Shown one piece after another: positions 36,259 to 48,300 of a stretch of 64,000 nucleotides of DNA. The stretch comes from Protea cynaroides (Eukaryota; Streptophyta; Magnoliopsida; Proteales; Proteaceae), in assembly GCA_028583415.1 (NCBI GenBank), contig CM053266.1:29512942-29576941 (forward strand). Reading direction: 5' to 3'. The translations under genes and the position numbers were made by a program. The number at the start of each line of letters is the position of its first letter. The stretch's first letter is position 1. A model generated the notes under the pieces. That model saw only the letters and a list, made by a program, of their open reading frames with translations. It was not told where the DNA came from and did not search any database.

Positions 36259-38250
36259 AGGCCCCACGTCATTACATGACAGGGCCCACTACAAGCAATG
36301 GATCTCAATTATATTTTAACCCTGGGATTATAAAATTGGCATTATTAATCACGTTTTATTGGGAAACTAACACTAATTATGAGAATCTTCTATCATCAAG
36401 GAACACAAACCACTAGTAAAACTATAAAAATCATCGGTATAAATTATTAAAAAGGTGGCAAACTTTACACACTGGCGTCTTGACAAAACCTACGCCTCTG
36501 TAGTCATGTCGTATTGGTGTTCCTGTCATTTAAAGCAAAATTCTAATATAAGCACGAGAAAATAACAGTGTAACATTCAAACCTGCAATAATTTTTTGGA
36601 TCTGTTCCCACATTTTAAAGGCCGGTTTAATTATGAAGTCTACCAATAAAATTGACAAACTGATTTTTTTTTTTTTTTTTAATTTGGGTCCCAAAGAGAT
36701 TTGAATTGATAAATGTAATTTTTTTTTTTTTGGGTTAAGGTCATATTTTTTTCATTGTCAAGTTGCTTGTGCAAATGATTGGTTACATGAAAATTTTTCT
36801 CTATATAATTTTGTTTTAAGGAAAATTACACACATCTCTGATGGCTGATTTCATCCAACTAACACTAAAGTTGAAGTTTACATAAACGGTATCTGTTACT
36901 CGCTAATGTCTCAGAGTGTGTAGCTAAAGTTACTCTGCAACTCTAGGTTTTTGCACTTCTATAGTTAATCATCACTTCAAATTTAGTTTTCTTAAGGTAC
37001 AGAAAGACAAAGGAATTAAAATAATTATAGTTCGATTCTTGAGTCCTTGCATCTCCCATCTAGGTTTTCCAACTATGCAAAAAGAATGAAGTGGTCACTT
37101 GCATCTTTTCGTCCCCTAGGTTGTGCTATGATACTATCCGAGCAATTGCAAGCCGAAGAATCAATTGAAACAAAAGAGTAAAATTACATATTTACAATGG
37201 AGGGGGGCAGAGGTCGTCCAGGATGGGGCAAAGAATGCAAGTCACCTAGAAGAAGAAGAAAAAAAAAAACATAATTAACTCACTCTTGGGTCTCAGCTTG
37301 CGAAGGTTTATTTCATTTTTACAAGTGAAATGATATTATAACCATTTAAATATAAGCTAATGTTATTGGTACATTAAAAACAAAGTAAGTTCATACCAAT
37401 GTAATGGCAACTTTGGCATTAAATCAATATAGTCGAGGTGATATCATCACTTAACAGACCTATTCTATAGTGGACTTTGCAAATAAAGGGAGGTTCGAGT
37501 AATTTCCTGTAAAATTAAGGAGTGCGTGGAATTATGGCTAAATTTTGGGGATGTGCATGTAATTAATTTTCTCTTCTTCTTTTTTTTTCAATGATTTTCT
37601 TTGCATTTTAGGTTAAAACAAACAAGAGAAAATCCTATTTTATAAGAAAAAAAAATTCCCTTCATTTTACATAGAAACAAAGGAAGGATAGGATAGGGGG
37701 AAATCATTTTGAGTAGTATGCTTTGATAAACAAAGTGGCTCATTATTGTTGTACCCCTTGAGATTAATAATAATGTGGCAACTTTGATCGTGTGATAGAT
37801 AGTACAGTCTAGATTAATTACTTATCAAATTTTAATGCCTAATTTAATCAAGGTAGAAGATTATTCACATTGGAGTTTTTCTAGCCCATGCCATGCCAAA
37901 TGAGGCAAATAGAAACGATTTCGTCAATCGATCAAAGACCCACATGATTAAGAGGAGAAAGAATATATATATAAGAAAGCATGGGAAACGTTCATTAAAA
38001 AAAAAAAATCTAATAAAAAGTAAAAAAAGATATTCTTACATCTCGATACACTATGAGTGATTTGAACTCTCACTACCACTTGGTAGTCACTAATTTCAAT
38101 ATAATAAAATGTGGTCCTAAACTTGTATCAGGAAAAGGTCTCCATAGAGTGATTCTAAAGTTAAGCCACATGAAATGCATCCAATAAGTAGAAGATTCAT
38201 GGATTAGGTGTCACTCCACTCTCGACAGTCCACACCAGAGTCTCACATAA
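36259..38250. other. Intergenic, no gene seen
   Basis: AT-rich DNA with several T and A runs (36666-36680, 36719-36731, 37257-37269). No coding frame, structural RNA or transposon end that I can support. Confidence 0.6.
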
Positions 38251-38293
38251 TAATAAATAAATAAATAATTAATTAATTAATTAATTAATTAAT
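38251..38293. repeat. (AATA)n/(AATT)n microsatellite
   Basis: aataaata units pass into seven aatt units in a row. Low-complexity sequence only. Confidence 0.9.
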
Positions 38294-38603
38294 ACTAATG
38301 GAAATATTTTCCCTTTATTGAGTCCTTTGACCGGATGCCGAGCTGTAAAATTATTATCCCCTTTTAAAGTATTTTCAAAGTCAAATCTTTGGTAGGTACC
38401 TAACAGACTTTGCCACTTGGCTCAGAGTCAAATAATGCTAGTGCGTTCTGACTTTGGTGCAAACCCACCAATCGGTTGAACTCACCACTTGCTATGGAAG
38501 AAGATTGACTTGTCCTTCTTGATATTTAAATATTCAAGAAAAATCCTTTTATTCTTACCAAAAAAATACAATTCTTTTCTTGTCTTTGATATAATTTATA
38601 TTT

Positions 38604-39076
38604 ATCTTTATGAGTTATTTATAAGAATAAATTATGAGTCATAAATAATAATCATTTAGTATCATTAGACAAAAAATAATTATAATTAGACTTTCTTTGG
38701 TTTGTATTATAGAATTAATTATATAATAGATTATGATATATGTAATTGTTTGGTATGATTTGTGGTATTTATTTATATTTAAAATAAATTAATATAATCT
38801 AAAATCTATAAATAAGTTAAGGTGTTTATCACTATTGGGATAATTTATTATTATTTCTTTGTCTAGTGGTACTAAACGATTATTATTTATGACTTATAAT
38901 TTATTCTCATAAATAATTTGTCATAAATAGTTCATAAACTTTTATATAAAGTATACTAAAGAAAACCCTATTTGTAAATTTTAGATTATATTAATTTATT
39001 TTTAAATATTAAATAAATACCATAAATATTCCAAACAACTATGTAATTAATTCCATAATAAATACTGAAGAGTGCC
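38604..39076. repeat. Interleaved AT-rich inverted repeats (order A-B-A'-B')
   Basis: Arm A (38604-38673, with gtcataaataataatc and ttagacaaa) is the inverse complement of A' (about 38858-38931, starting tttgtctag). Arm B (about 38691-38815, with gaattaattatataat and aaataaattaatataatct) is the inverse complement of B' (about 38950-39076). The pairs overlap instead of nesting, so two MITEs of different families, each with long TIRs, must share this space, or an ancestral foldback element was rearranged. Confidence 0.75.
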
Positions 39077-40171
39077 TTATTAAATCAAAGGACAAAAGAA
39101 ATTTATCATGATTATAGTCCGAGTGCCTGAATTGGCCAGTGTTAGGATTTTTGGACTTGTGGCCGGATTAGGCTTGGGTGAGGCCTTGATCCTGCCTACG
39201 CCTACCTTATACACCAGTAGGACTAGCCTAGACTAACTGCTTACAACCTGGGCTGGACTTGGATTTTCAAAAACCAAGCCCAGTTTCCCCCTGTTGCACT
39301 TGGAGATTTAAACGGATCGGATGCTGATGAATACAGATGAATACAGATCTAGTTGTGAATGGACCCAGATATATCCTTAAACTGATACAGATTCAAATTG
39401 AATTCCTATTTTCGAATATCCATTTACGTCCCTGATTTGTGTAACCTAGATTTTCCTCCCCCCAGTTAATACGATTTACTCTCTATCCATGTCTCTCAAT
39501 TATCTTTAGTCTCATGATTTTCTTTTCCTCATTCTTTAGAACTTGTTAAATCTTCATCAAGATCATTAACTACTTGATTTTTTTATTATTTGTTGGATAT
39601 CTATTAAGTTTCAGATTTTTTGAATTCGAATATAGATACAGATATAAATCGAATTTAAATTTTTAACCATCTATTTATATTGAATTTTTACCGATCCATA
39701 TACATCCCTAATTGCACGCTACTCTAGTATTTTTTTTATGAGGGCACGTATGTTCTATCGTCAATGCATGGAAGTCATGGAACGTGATTGGATTTGTTTG
39801 TGCAAAATGGAAAAAGCTTGGTTGGATGATTTCAAAAGGTCCCACCATTTCTCTCGGTCTCTCTCTTCATGCTCTTGAGGAATACTATATGATAAGAGGG
39901 GTCTTTGAAAATAGGTGATATAATCCAATGTGGGTATTCTTTCTCACACCTTTAACCTAATCCATAGTTTCTCTCTCCTCGTTGATCTTATGAGTCCATT
40001 AAAGTTATCAATTGCTACATACGTTTGGAGTCAAGTAAGAGATTCCCTCCTTTGAATATAGGGGAAAAGACACAAGGTGGGGATTCTTCCCACACCCTCT
40101 TACATAATTGACATTATCTTGATCTTGTGGGTTCATTGCAGATATCGATTCCCACATAGCTATTTGAGTGA
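39077..40171. other. Intergenic with dispersed-repeat fragments
   Basis: No gene. A block with attcttcccacaccctcttacata followed by ttgatcttgtggg (about 40083-40133) recurs in diverged form at about 39937-39990 and again at about 57127-57185 in the DUF707 gene's intron 1, so a dispersed repeat family is present. Confidence 0.5.
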
Positions 40172-40179
40172 AATGAGAG

Positions 40180-41348
40180 TAAGGGTGTTAAAGGGTACGA
40201 TTTGAGGTTCACGGTTCGATTCAATGCATAAAGGGTGTGTTGATACCGTATCTTGTACTCCAATGAGGAGGTAACACGTGTTCTGACATGTGCCATGCAT
40301 AAAACGATCCTTTGTTGTGAAGGATGAAACGATACACATCGACACGTGTTGAACACTTGAGTGCTGAACCCTAACGTATTAGTTCCTAGACACAGGATCA
40401 TGATCTCATGATCAAAGATTATAACTGACTGGAGTCCCAGAGGTCAGTTACTTCCACGAACTTCACCACTTTGGTAGTATATCTGGCTCCATTCATCGTG
40501 CAATGATCTATATAAACACTTCTCGATCACAGGTAACAGGTAGAACACTTTAATTCTGAGAATACTCAAACGTTACCCCATTCAAGAAGCTCACGAACTC
40601 TCGTAGCTTCATACTGCTAGCTCAGATCTATTACTGACTTGATCATCCGAGTAGCTGCCAAATTACCAAATCCGACCCTTGGAGATCTTTCTTCTGTTTC
40701 AAGCACTGGGCAACATCAGCTATACCAATTTCAATAGCAACAGGGTGAAACCAAAACCGAACCCTTTATTAAAAGGTTTAAAAAGTCTTAATGAAACCAA
40801 TTAGTAGACAGTTTCGATTTATTGGTTTTTAAACGATTGTAAGGTTAACAGTTTAAACAGTTCTCGGATTAACAGTTTCTTAACGGTTCGATTTACCAAT
40901 CAATGCCAAATCAATGGTATGGGAAAGAACGACAGATCAGAGGAATAGGGTTTTACCCTTTACAATTGTATGAAATCGAAGAGACAAGAAGAGAAAAAGA
41001 GAAGTTGGGATTGTAAGTTTTAACAAGATTATGAGGGAACTGGAGCCTGGGTAAGTTGGTAACTGGGTTGGTGACTTAGAAGTGGCTTAGTGGGCTGGGG
41101 TATAAAGGTATGTGTATAATAATACTACTACGTATAATGGGTAAGACCGTAAGAATTATTCGGTTTAAACATATTCAGTTTTAACGGTGGTATTCGGTTG
41201 TGAACCGTTGGTTAAACAGTTTAAACCTAAACTACAGTGTCAAATTTCAAATCAAAATTGAATAGTTTAATAAACGGTTTGTCGGTTATGGTATAAACGG
41301 TTCAATTCAATTTCAATACACGATTCGGTTCTATTTTTTACACCCTTA
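40180..41348. mobile_element. hAT-like element with 8-bp TSD, host of a nested solo LTR
   Basis: The left end is taagggtgttaaagg, and the right end's complement is taagggtgtaaaaaat. The flanks aatgagag (40172-40179) and catgagag (41349-41356) match at seven of eight positions, as expected for an aged hAT duplication. The interior is rich in cggttta/taaacgg words and non-coding. A 505-bp solo LTR (40238-40742) sits near its left end; without it and one gggtg the element is about 659 bp, close to the ~661 bp of the one at 6992-7652, though their interiors are not obviously the same family. Confidence 0.85.
40238..40742 (+). mobile_element. Solo LTR, 505 bp, perfect 5-bp TSD
   Basis: Starts tgttgatacc and ends aatagcaaca, giving the tgttg...caaca inverted ends of an LTR. 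It is flanked by identical gggtg at 40233-40237 and 40743-40747. It carries a ctatataaacac TATA box at about 40509 and a ctgacttgatcatccgag motif near 40633 that recalls Tat/Ogre gypsy LTRs. No internal region. Orientation is taken from the TATA box. Frames here are not genes. Confidence 0.9.
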
Positions 41349-41556
41349 CATGAGAGATCCTCCCACTAGCATAGTGTGGAATCCTCTCCCTTCGACTATA
41401 ATGCAAGACACCATCGGTAATAGAGAAACGACATTTATTTCTTTTTATTTTGGGTACCAAGAAATAACAAATGTTTTGATTGGACTCTTAAAGGTGGTGC
41501 TACGAAATAGATTTTAATATACGATTTTAGTATAAAATTGACACCCTTAATGGTAC

Positions 41557-41672
41557 GGATCCGCATCCTCTCCTACCAGTGGTTCTGGGATTCACCCGAG
41601 AGCCACGTGGCGGTCATCCGAAATAGGTTATCGCATCCTCCCAGAACCACTGGGAGGAGACGATGTGAATCC
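41557..41672. mobile_element. Mutator-type MITE, 116 bp (family of 18777)
   Basis: Ends ggatccgcatcctctcc and, inverted, ggattcacatcgtctcc, with the same (c)cagtggttctggga core as the 18777 copy. The flanking 9-mers taatggtac and ggatggtac match at seven of nine positions. It is shorter in the middle than its relative. Confidence 0.78.
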
Positions 41673-41949
41673 GGATGGTACTTGTATCAGGCAAATCTTC
41701 TTGTTTTTTTTTAAGGGTAGTGGAAGTTGCGTTAGCAGTGATGGTAGAATGACATTTTCATCCTCCCATCTTACTAATATAATAATAATGATGATGCAAA
41801 ATGTTTCTTGCATGCACAAATAAAGGGAATTGAGCGAAAGAGATGGAAGGTGAATGAGAAAGGTATGACGGTGGTGTAGTTATTAGGTTGTTGCAAATGC
41901 ACAAATTGAATGACTAAGATTGAAAGATGATAATCTAATGATCAAGTCA

Positions 41950-43530
41950 GTTTTAGTATGTGTCAAATTGGTATCGGGATTTATAGGGTTGGACTGAAAC
42001 AATGTCTATTAAGAGGTTTGGGTAAGGTGGGCTGCACTGTGAACATTAACGGGTTAGTCCGGTTTCGGATTGTTATCAGGCTTAACTTATCGGGTTGTTG
42101 TCTAGCCAGTTCTGATTGAAAACTGGATAAGAAGCTCAATAAACCCATCTAACAGACTGAAATAGTGAAGCTAGGGTTGTATATTTGGTCTAATCCAAGC
42201 CATTATCGGGTTCAAACTCATAGGTCGAATTTTTTGGGCCAATTTTGGACTAGCCCTGACCAGCCCGAGATCGATAGAATATACCATACGTCAACTCAAA
42301 ACATGTTCGGTAACAGTTCGATCTAAATTGATTTCAAGTTAATTTGGCCGATACAATCCTGACTACAAATTCCAACCCAAAATTAACACCCCCACGAAAA
42401 CACCAACTTATAAAAGAGTCGGTTACATCCATTTGTATGCCATTAGATCTCAAAATCCCCTTAAATACCAAAATTGTCCTTTATGGGATACATGGGCTAG
42501 TGCAATCATAGGAACCATGTTATGTAATATTAAATGACATATGTACCCCTCCGGTGTCCAAAGTATGCTGTTATAAAGTGGTGTTATTTTTGCAAAAAAA
42601 AAAAAATCAGGGACTAGCAAATGGTTGTGACATATGAGTATTTGTTTTACACTCCTCTTCCATGGCCATGTAAGCTCCTTCATTGACAAAAACAAACACT
42701 CCATCCTTCTTGGTGTGATATGGGAGATTTTCCGCACTAGCTGGATGTGGAAAACCAAAACCTTCTCTTATTTTGGGCCAGGATCGTCTATAGCATTTTG
42801 GTATAGCAGATTTGATCCTAGCCATTGGAAGTGCATTGAGACTCGTGACCGATGCACTTTCAATGATTTAGATGCACTCTATTATAACAGTGCTACAGAC
42901 GATTTTTTTTCCCTCTTATTTTTGTTTCGATCTCTCTTCTTTGAGATCCGGGTCCCTTTTCTCATAAATTTTTTTTTCTACAAACCAAGTAGTAGGAAAT
43001 CGCTCGTTCCCCAACTGTAGGGGTGTCAATTTTGATACAAAATTGGTAACTAGGACTGAACCGGCTCTAATTAACCCGAAACAAACCCGGACCGAACTGA
43101 GTGAACATGTTTTGGGTTTAAATTGTTATAATACTTCTTGGTCCTGGCCTGGTCCTGGCTACCTTGAAAACTAAACTATTAAGATGGACCAGACAAACTC
43201 GAACTAAACTTCATCCTGACCCAAATTAAACCAAATGTCAAGGATTTCGACATATGATTGTCAACCCCATCATCATCAAAATAAGATGACATCCTTTACT
43301 CGGCCAGTTAATGGATCCCAAACCAAACCAACCTGAAGTCAGCTCGATAGTCCAATAACAAATCGACACTGAAATGGGCCGTTAGTTAATATACACACTG
43401 CAGCCCACGGAGCCTAAACCTCTTAATAGACACGTTTCAGTTAAGCTCAATAAAAACCGACACCGATTATTTATCTCGGACCGAAACCAGCCAGAACAAC
43501 CCCTTCCCAACCAGTTAACAACTCCCCCCA
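41950..43530. mobile_element. Two decayed hAT-like elements and spacer
   Basis: About 41955-42395 starts gtgtcaaattggtatcggg and ends aaaattaacaccccc. About 43019-43528 starts aggggtgtcaattttg and ends in a weak inverse (ttaacaactcccccca). Their interiors carry blocks also seen at 6992-7652: the tctattaagaggttt / cattaagagttcagg block, the ggttcggtgtcgg/ggtttcgg block and ttatc(a/g)ggct. The second is in the opposite orientation (aaacctcttaatagacac). No target duplication is clear. The spacer 42400-43018 has no recognisable gene on either strand, only short frames. Confidence 0.5.
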
Positions 43531-45374
43531 TAGGTCTTTGTATTTTCTAAAATAACCTTTTAACTAAAAAAAAATTCCATATGAGTAAATGTGAAACAGA
43601 GCAGTTGTAGCAAAATTTTCTCTCTTTCTATTTTCTCTAAGTGAGTGAATACCAATTCCTTCTGTACTCCTATTTTTCCCCTAAAATATAAGATTTCAAT
43701 ATACCCCACAAGCTTATAGTCTGTAGCTTTCCCTTCTTTTACAGTATAGTGGTCCACATATACAAGGGACTCCCCTAAACCAACAGCACATCAGTTTCGC
43801 AGCTTTACGCGCCATTTTTAAATGGAAGTTGAACTGAATCCATCTGACCTATGAACTTACCGAAATCCCCCTAACGTTCGAGCTGCCTCGTTGACAAATA
43901 TTTATAAGAACAACCAATAGCGTGAGAAGAAAAAGAATTTTTAGTACGAGTACTTGAGGAATTTTTAATAACCAAAAAAAAAAAAAAAAAAAAAAACATG
44001 GGTCTAAATTTTATATCCTCTTCTTCATCTTGGTTTCTGCAACTTTAATGGCGGACTCTTCTGTATTATAGCTTTGACTAATGGAAAAAAGCTTCTTTTT
44101 TCTAATAAGCAACCAAACCCATCTTGTGCTAGCAAATTACGTGCGCAATGCTCCATGGCATTTGGGTTTCTATCATTCGATTCGCCAAAGTTCGGCCAAA
44201 GGGCATTACCAGAGATATCACTGAGATTTCCATGTGGTTGTTCAACATACACGCTAAGTCAACCAAATGATTTATTTACTACTTAAAATGCACTTAAGAC
44301 TCCACCTTTTCTTCCTTCTCTGGAAATAAACGCAGCCTCACATGATCCAGTAAGGGCATTGGAGTTGAATTGAGATCTTTGCTTGCTTTGTAGGAAACGA
44401 AGAATGCTCTGGTTTTCTTTCTTTTCAAGGTAGTGTTAAGCTTTTCTGTTTTTTTTTTTACCCCATTTTTTAGCTGTTCTTCTTGAAATTTGGCTTTGAC
44501 AAATCTTATAGAGAAATGGGTTTCACCTTTCAGTTCTCTTTGAGTAAAATAGTTTGAATTTGAGAGCTTTGATTCGTTTTTAAAAGATTACAGTTTGATT
44601 TAAAAAGTAAATACTAGAATATTTCTTTTTGAATTTTTGGGTTTTGATAATTTTATTTCCGCATTAATCATTTCCTTTTCAAAATTTAAGAATAAAAACA
44701 AAAACAAAAAAAAAAAACGGCTGAATTTATGAACCCAATGTCTCTGTTTAAGTTACTGCGGATTTTCTGCAAAATTTTGATTTAACAGTATGCCTTTGGA
44801 TTTCTTAAGTCTTACATTTCCAGAATTCAGGATTGGTTTTTTTATTATTATTATTTTTTTTGGGAGGAGATAAAAGGAAATTAACAAGAGAAAATAGAAC
44901 AGTGCCAAAGGCGCAGGTCTTGCCCTGTTTTCCGCCATTAAAATTGGCTTTTCTACAGTACTGGAGTGGAGAAATGTATGAGAAGTAGTGAAGTTACCGC
45001 GTTCTGAATCTCTGCTATAGTGTTTAGCCCATGTGACCTTGGATGCATTTTTCATGGGGTCACTCACATTTCTCAAATATATAAAACCTTTGGCACAGGA
45101 ACCGTTGTTCATCATAATTAATTCAACCATTATCATCTTCTTCCTTACCTCTCTACCTTCATCTTAGTTTGTTCATCCTCTCCTGCAGCTGCTGAACAGA
45201 TTGATACTTCTGTTTGTTAACTGTTTCAGAAGACAGGTTTAGTGTCATCTGAGATTTCTGTTAATTTCTCATGTTTCAGTTTGTTTGAAGCTTCATCTGT
45301 GTGGAATTATGTTTTTCTGAACTGTGTATTCTGAATTACTTTATAGGTCTGCTTCCTCTGTTAACAACTTCATA
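43531..45374 (+). other. Upstream and 5' UTR region of the glycosyltransferase gene
   Basis: A good acceptor (actttatag) ends at 45345, 29 bp before the start codon, so the leader is spliced. A caag|gtagtg donor near 44429 is one candidate for the upstream border, which would make a UTR intron of about 0.9 kb. A 24-base A run at 43974-43997 is present. I see no other gene here. Confidence 0.45.
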
Positions 45375-48300
45375 ATGGGTTTAGTTCGGACACCTAGTAT
45401 GAGAAGTGGGGATTACTTGGAAGGGATGATCACTGATTATGTTGGTGGAAAACCCAAGATGAAAGTTCACAGAAGTGCAACTTCTCGCCTTGTCACTGCT
45501 CTCACCTGTCTTCAATTTGCATTTGCAGTGTATGCCACCTTTCTTCTGTACTACATTGGTCCTACTATAGATTTACCGACAAAACCGGATTTTTTATGGG
45601 CTACCCGGATTGCCAAACAATGGAAACAGTTTATCATTCCACCCCATATTGTTGGACACTACCAACAAGCTTCTGCCATCATTGGAGCTGAACTTGCTCC
45701 TATAACACCATCTGAGGTCTGCGAGCACGAACAGATTGATTTTTTGCAGAAGAAATCAAATGATGCCCAGATGATCAAAGTAAAGAGAGAGCTCTATGAT
45801 GAGGTTCTGGAGTTCCAACGCAAGTCATTTGGTACTGAGACCCTTTCAGAGCTTATGGCAATGAAATCAAAGTGGGATTTACGGGGCCCAAATATCCCAA
45901 GAATCACAGTGATTTTAAACCATTTCAAGAGGAAAACACTCTGTTCGCAGCTTGATTTACTACTTCGACAGACCCTTCCCTTCCACAGTGTCTGGGTGCT
46001 TTCATTTGGAAGCCCAAATGAGCTATCCCTCAAGAGGATTGTTGATAGTTATAATGATTCGAGGATCAGTTTCATCAGTTCAAGCTATGATTTCAAATAT
46101 TATGGAAGATTCCAAATGGCGCTGCAGACAGAAGCTGATCTTGTATACATCCTTGACGATGACATGATACCTGGTAAGAAGATGCTACAGATACTCTCCC
46201 ATGTGGTAGGGACAGAGAAGTACAAAAACTCAGTATTGGGCAGTATAGGAAGAATCCTGCCTTTCAGGCAGAAGGATTATACATTTCCAAGCTACAGAAA
46301 GTTTCGATCGAAGGAAGCAGGACTATATTTGCCCGACCCTGCTTATGATATCACAATTGACAGAATTGTGCAGGTGGATTTCCTCTCAAGCTCATGGTTT
46401 TTATCAGCAGAGTTGGTTAAGACACTTTTCATTGAAACTCCCTTCACCTTCATGACCGGCGAAGATCTGCATCTAAGGTAAGCATTATTTGGTGACCTTG
46501 TATCGTTGCTTTTCTAAATGCACAATATATAGAATATGTTTTCAGGAAGTTCCATGAAACCATGTCAGATGCAGATACAGTTACTCTTCTATTGGTTTGT
46601 TTGCCGAGTAAGTTTATAACTGTTGGAAGTTTAGTCCCACACCGACTACCAAATAGTCCACAATCCCCATAAACCTGGGAATCCATCCACCTACTAGTTA
46701 GAACCCTTGGGATGGAAACTTTACAAGGTCTGTTTGAATGTAACAAGGGTTGTTAGTTTGTTACATAGTTGTAACCAATTCCCTTTAATGCACATTCATT
46801 GGGTCATCATGGAAACCTTAAAATAAAAGGAAGGAGATTTGGTATTTCATTTAGGGACTAGTGCAAATCTGACAATGAAAAGACCTTGTTACAACATGTA
46901 GTTGTGACAAGGTCTGTTACAATTAGAAATATCCAACTTTACAAGGTATCAAAGTGGGTTTTAACCGTCAAGTCTGCAGTACGTACTGCCACACGTGCGG
47001 GGGAGTGTTGACAGTTTAGTCCCACATCGACTACCGAATAATAACTACATTTGACTGCAAGAGAGCTTATTAAAAATGCAATAGAGATAAGAATTAGTAA
47101 TTTCCTTATCTCATCCCTGTTTTTAATCTCTGATTTTGCTACATTTGTTAAAACTGTGCAGCTATCAGCTTCAAAAATACAGAAATGCTGGATCTTTTGT
47201 GCTTCCTGTTGACCCAAAAGACCAGGATACATGGGGTGACAGTGAACACAGGCTTGCTTATGTGTCTGAGACTACAGTAATATTCAAAGATATTGTTCAA
47301 GTACGTGATGATCAATGGTGGAGAGCCCTCTCCACAGGTTATATGACTCAATGGGCTGCAATGTATCCTCAAAAAATAGATGCACTCTTCTATGCCCACT
47401 CGCTCGAAGAGGTGAAAGCACTTTCACCACTTATTGCAAAATTCAGGTCTACTGTTGGGAAGAAGGCGTATATTGCTGTCTCTGGAGGCAGTTACTGTCC
47501 TTGTGAAGAAGCTGCAGCTGCTCTGAATTGGCCCAAATCAGTTTGCAGAGAGAGGAGATTCAAGATTTTTGATTTGGGAATTGGTGCTGTTTCAAATTCT
47601 TCAGATTCAGAAGTACCTGTCCTGCAAGCAGTGTACTCAAGCATGAAAGGGTTGGTAAAAATACACAACCCCAGTGTGCTGATCACTGTGACTGATATTG
47701 ATACAAATGTGAAAAAAGCTCTGAAAATGGCCTCAGAGACTAATCCAAACTCCACATTGGTACTTCTACCAAGGTCTTCTGTTTCCAAGGTTCTCTGGAT
47801 GGCTGATCTACGATCAACTGCATTACCAAGTAAGAAGCATGAGTTTTTTTCCCCTATTATCTATGAAAAAAAATGTGCTTCATGTAGACCCAACAAAGGA
47901 AGCCTCGCTTGACGGACTACCTAGTTCTGTCACATGGCCAGATGATATGGCAATTCCAACCATTGGATAGACAGGTCAACATTCAGATTGGTCACCCCAA
48001 GGGGGACAGCTTGTTGGTAAAAGACCAACACCTCAAAAAAGAGGTGATGAGCTCTACTCTCCTTGGGGCTACTACCTACCCCAAAACAAAAAACAAAACA
48101 AAAAACATTCAGATTGGTCATGTGTCAAGTTTCAGACCCAAATTCAGTATACTCTGCCATAGATAGGCAATACCCTCCCACCTATTTCCATGAAGCTCTA
48201 TAGGTGTCATTAGAACATGATATCTTCTTTTAATTACCCTTTGTCCTATTCCCAATTTTTTTTTAAGTATAGGGTAAATTGGACTTTTCACAAATTTTTT

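Noticed and set aside
43974..43997. Poly(A) run as evidence of a retroposed transcript
   Set aside because: No transcript-like body or target duplication could be found beside it.
45324..45374. Upstream in-frame ATG extending the glycosyltransferase by 17 residues
   Set aside because: A strong acceptor at 45345 lies between the two ATGs, and the extra residues would be encoded by intron sequence; the start at 45375 fits a type II anchor.
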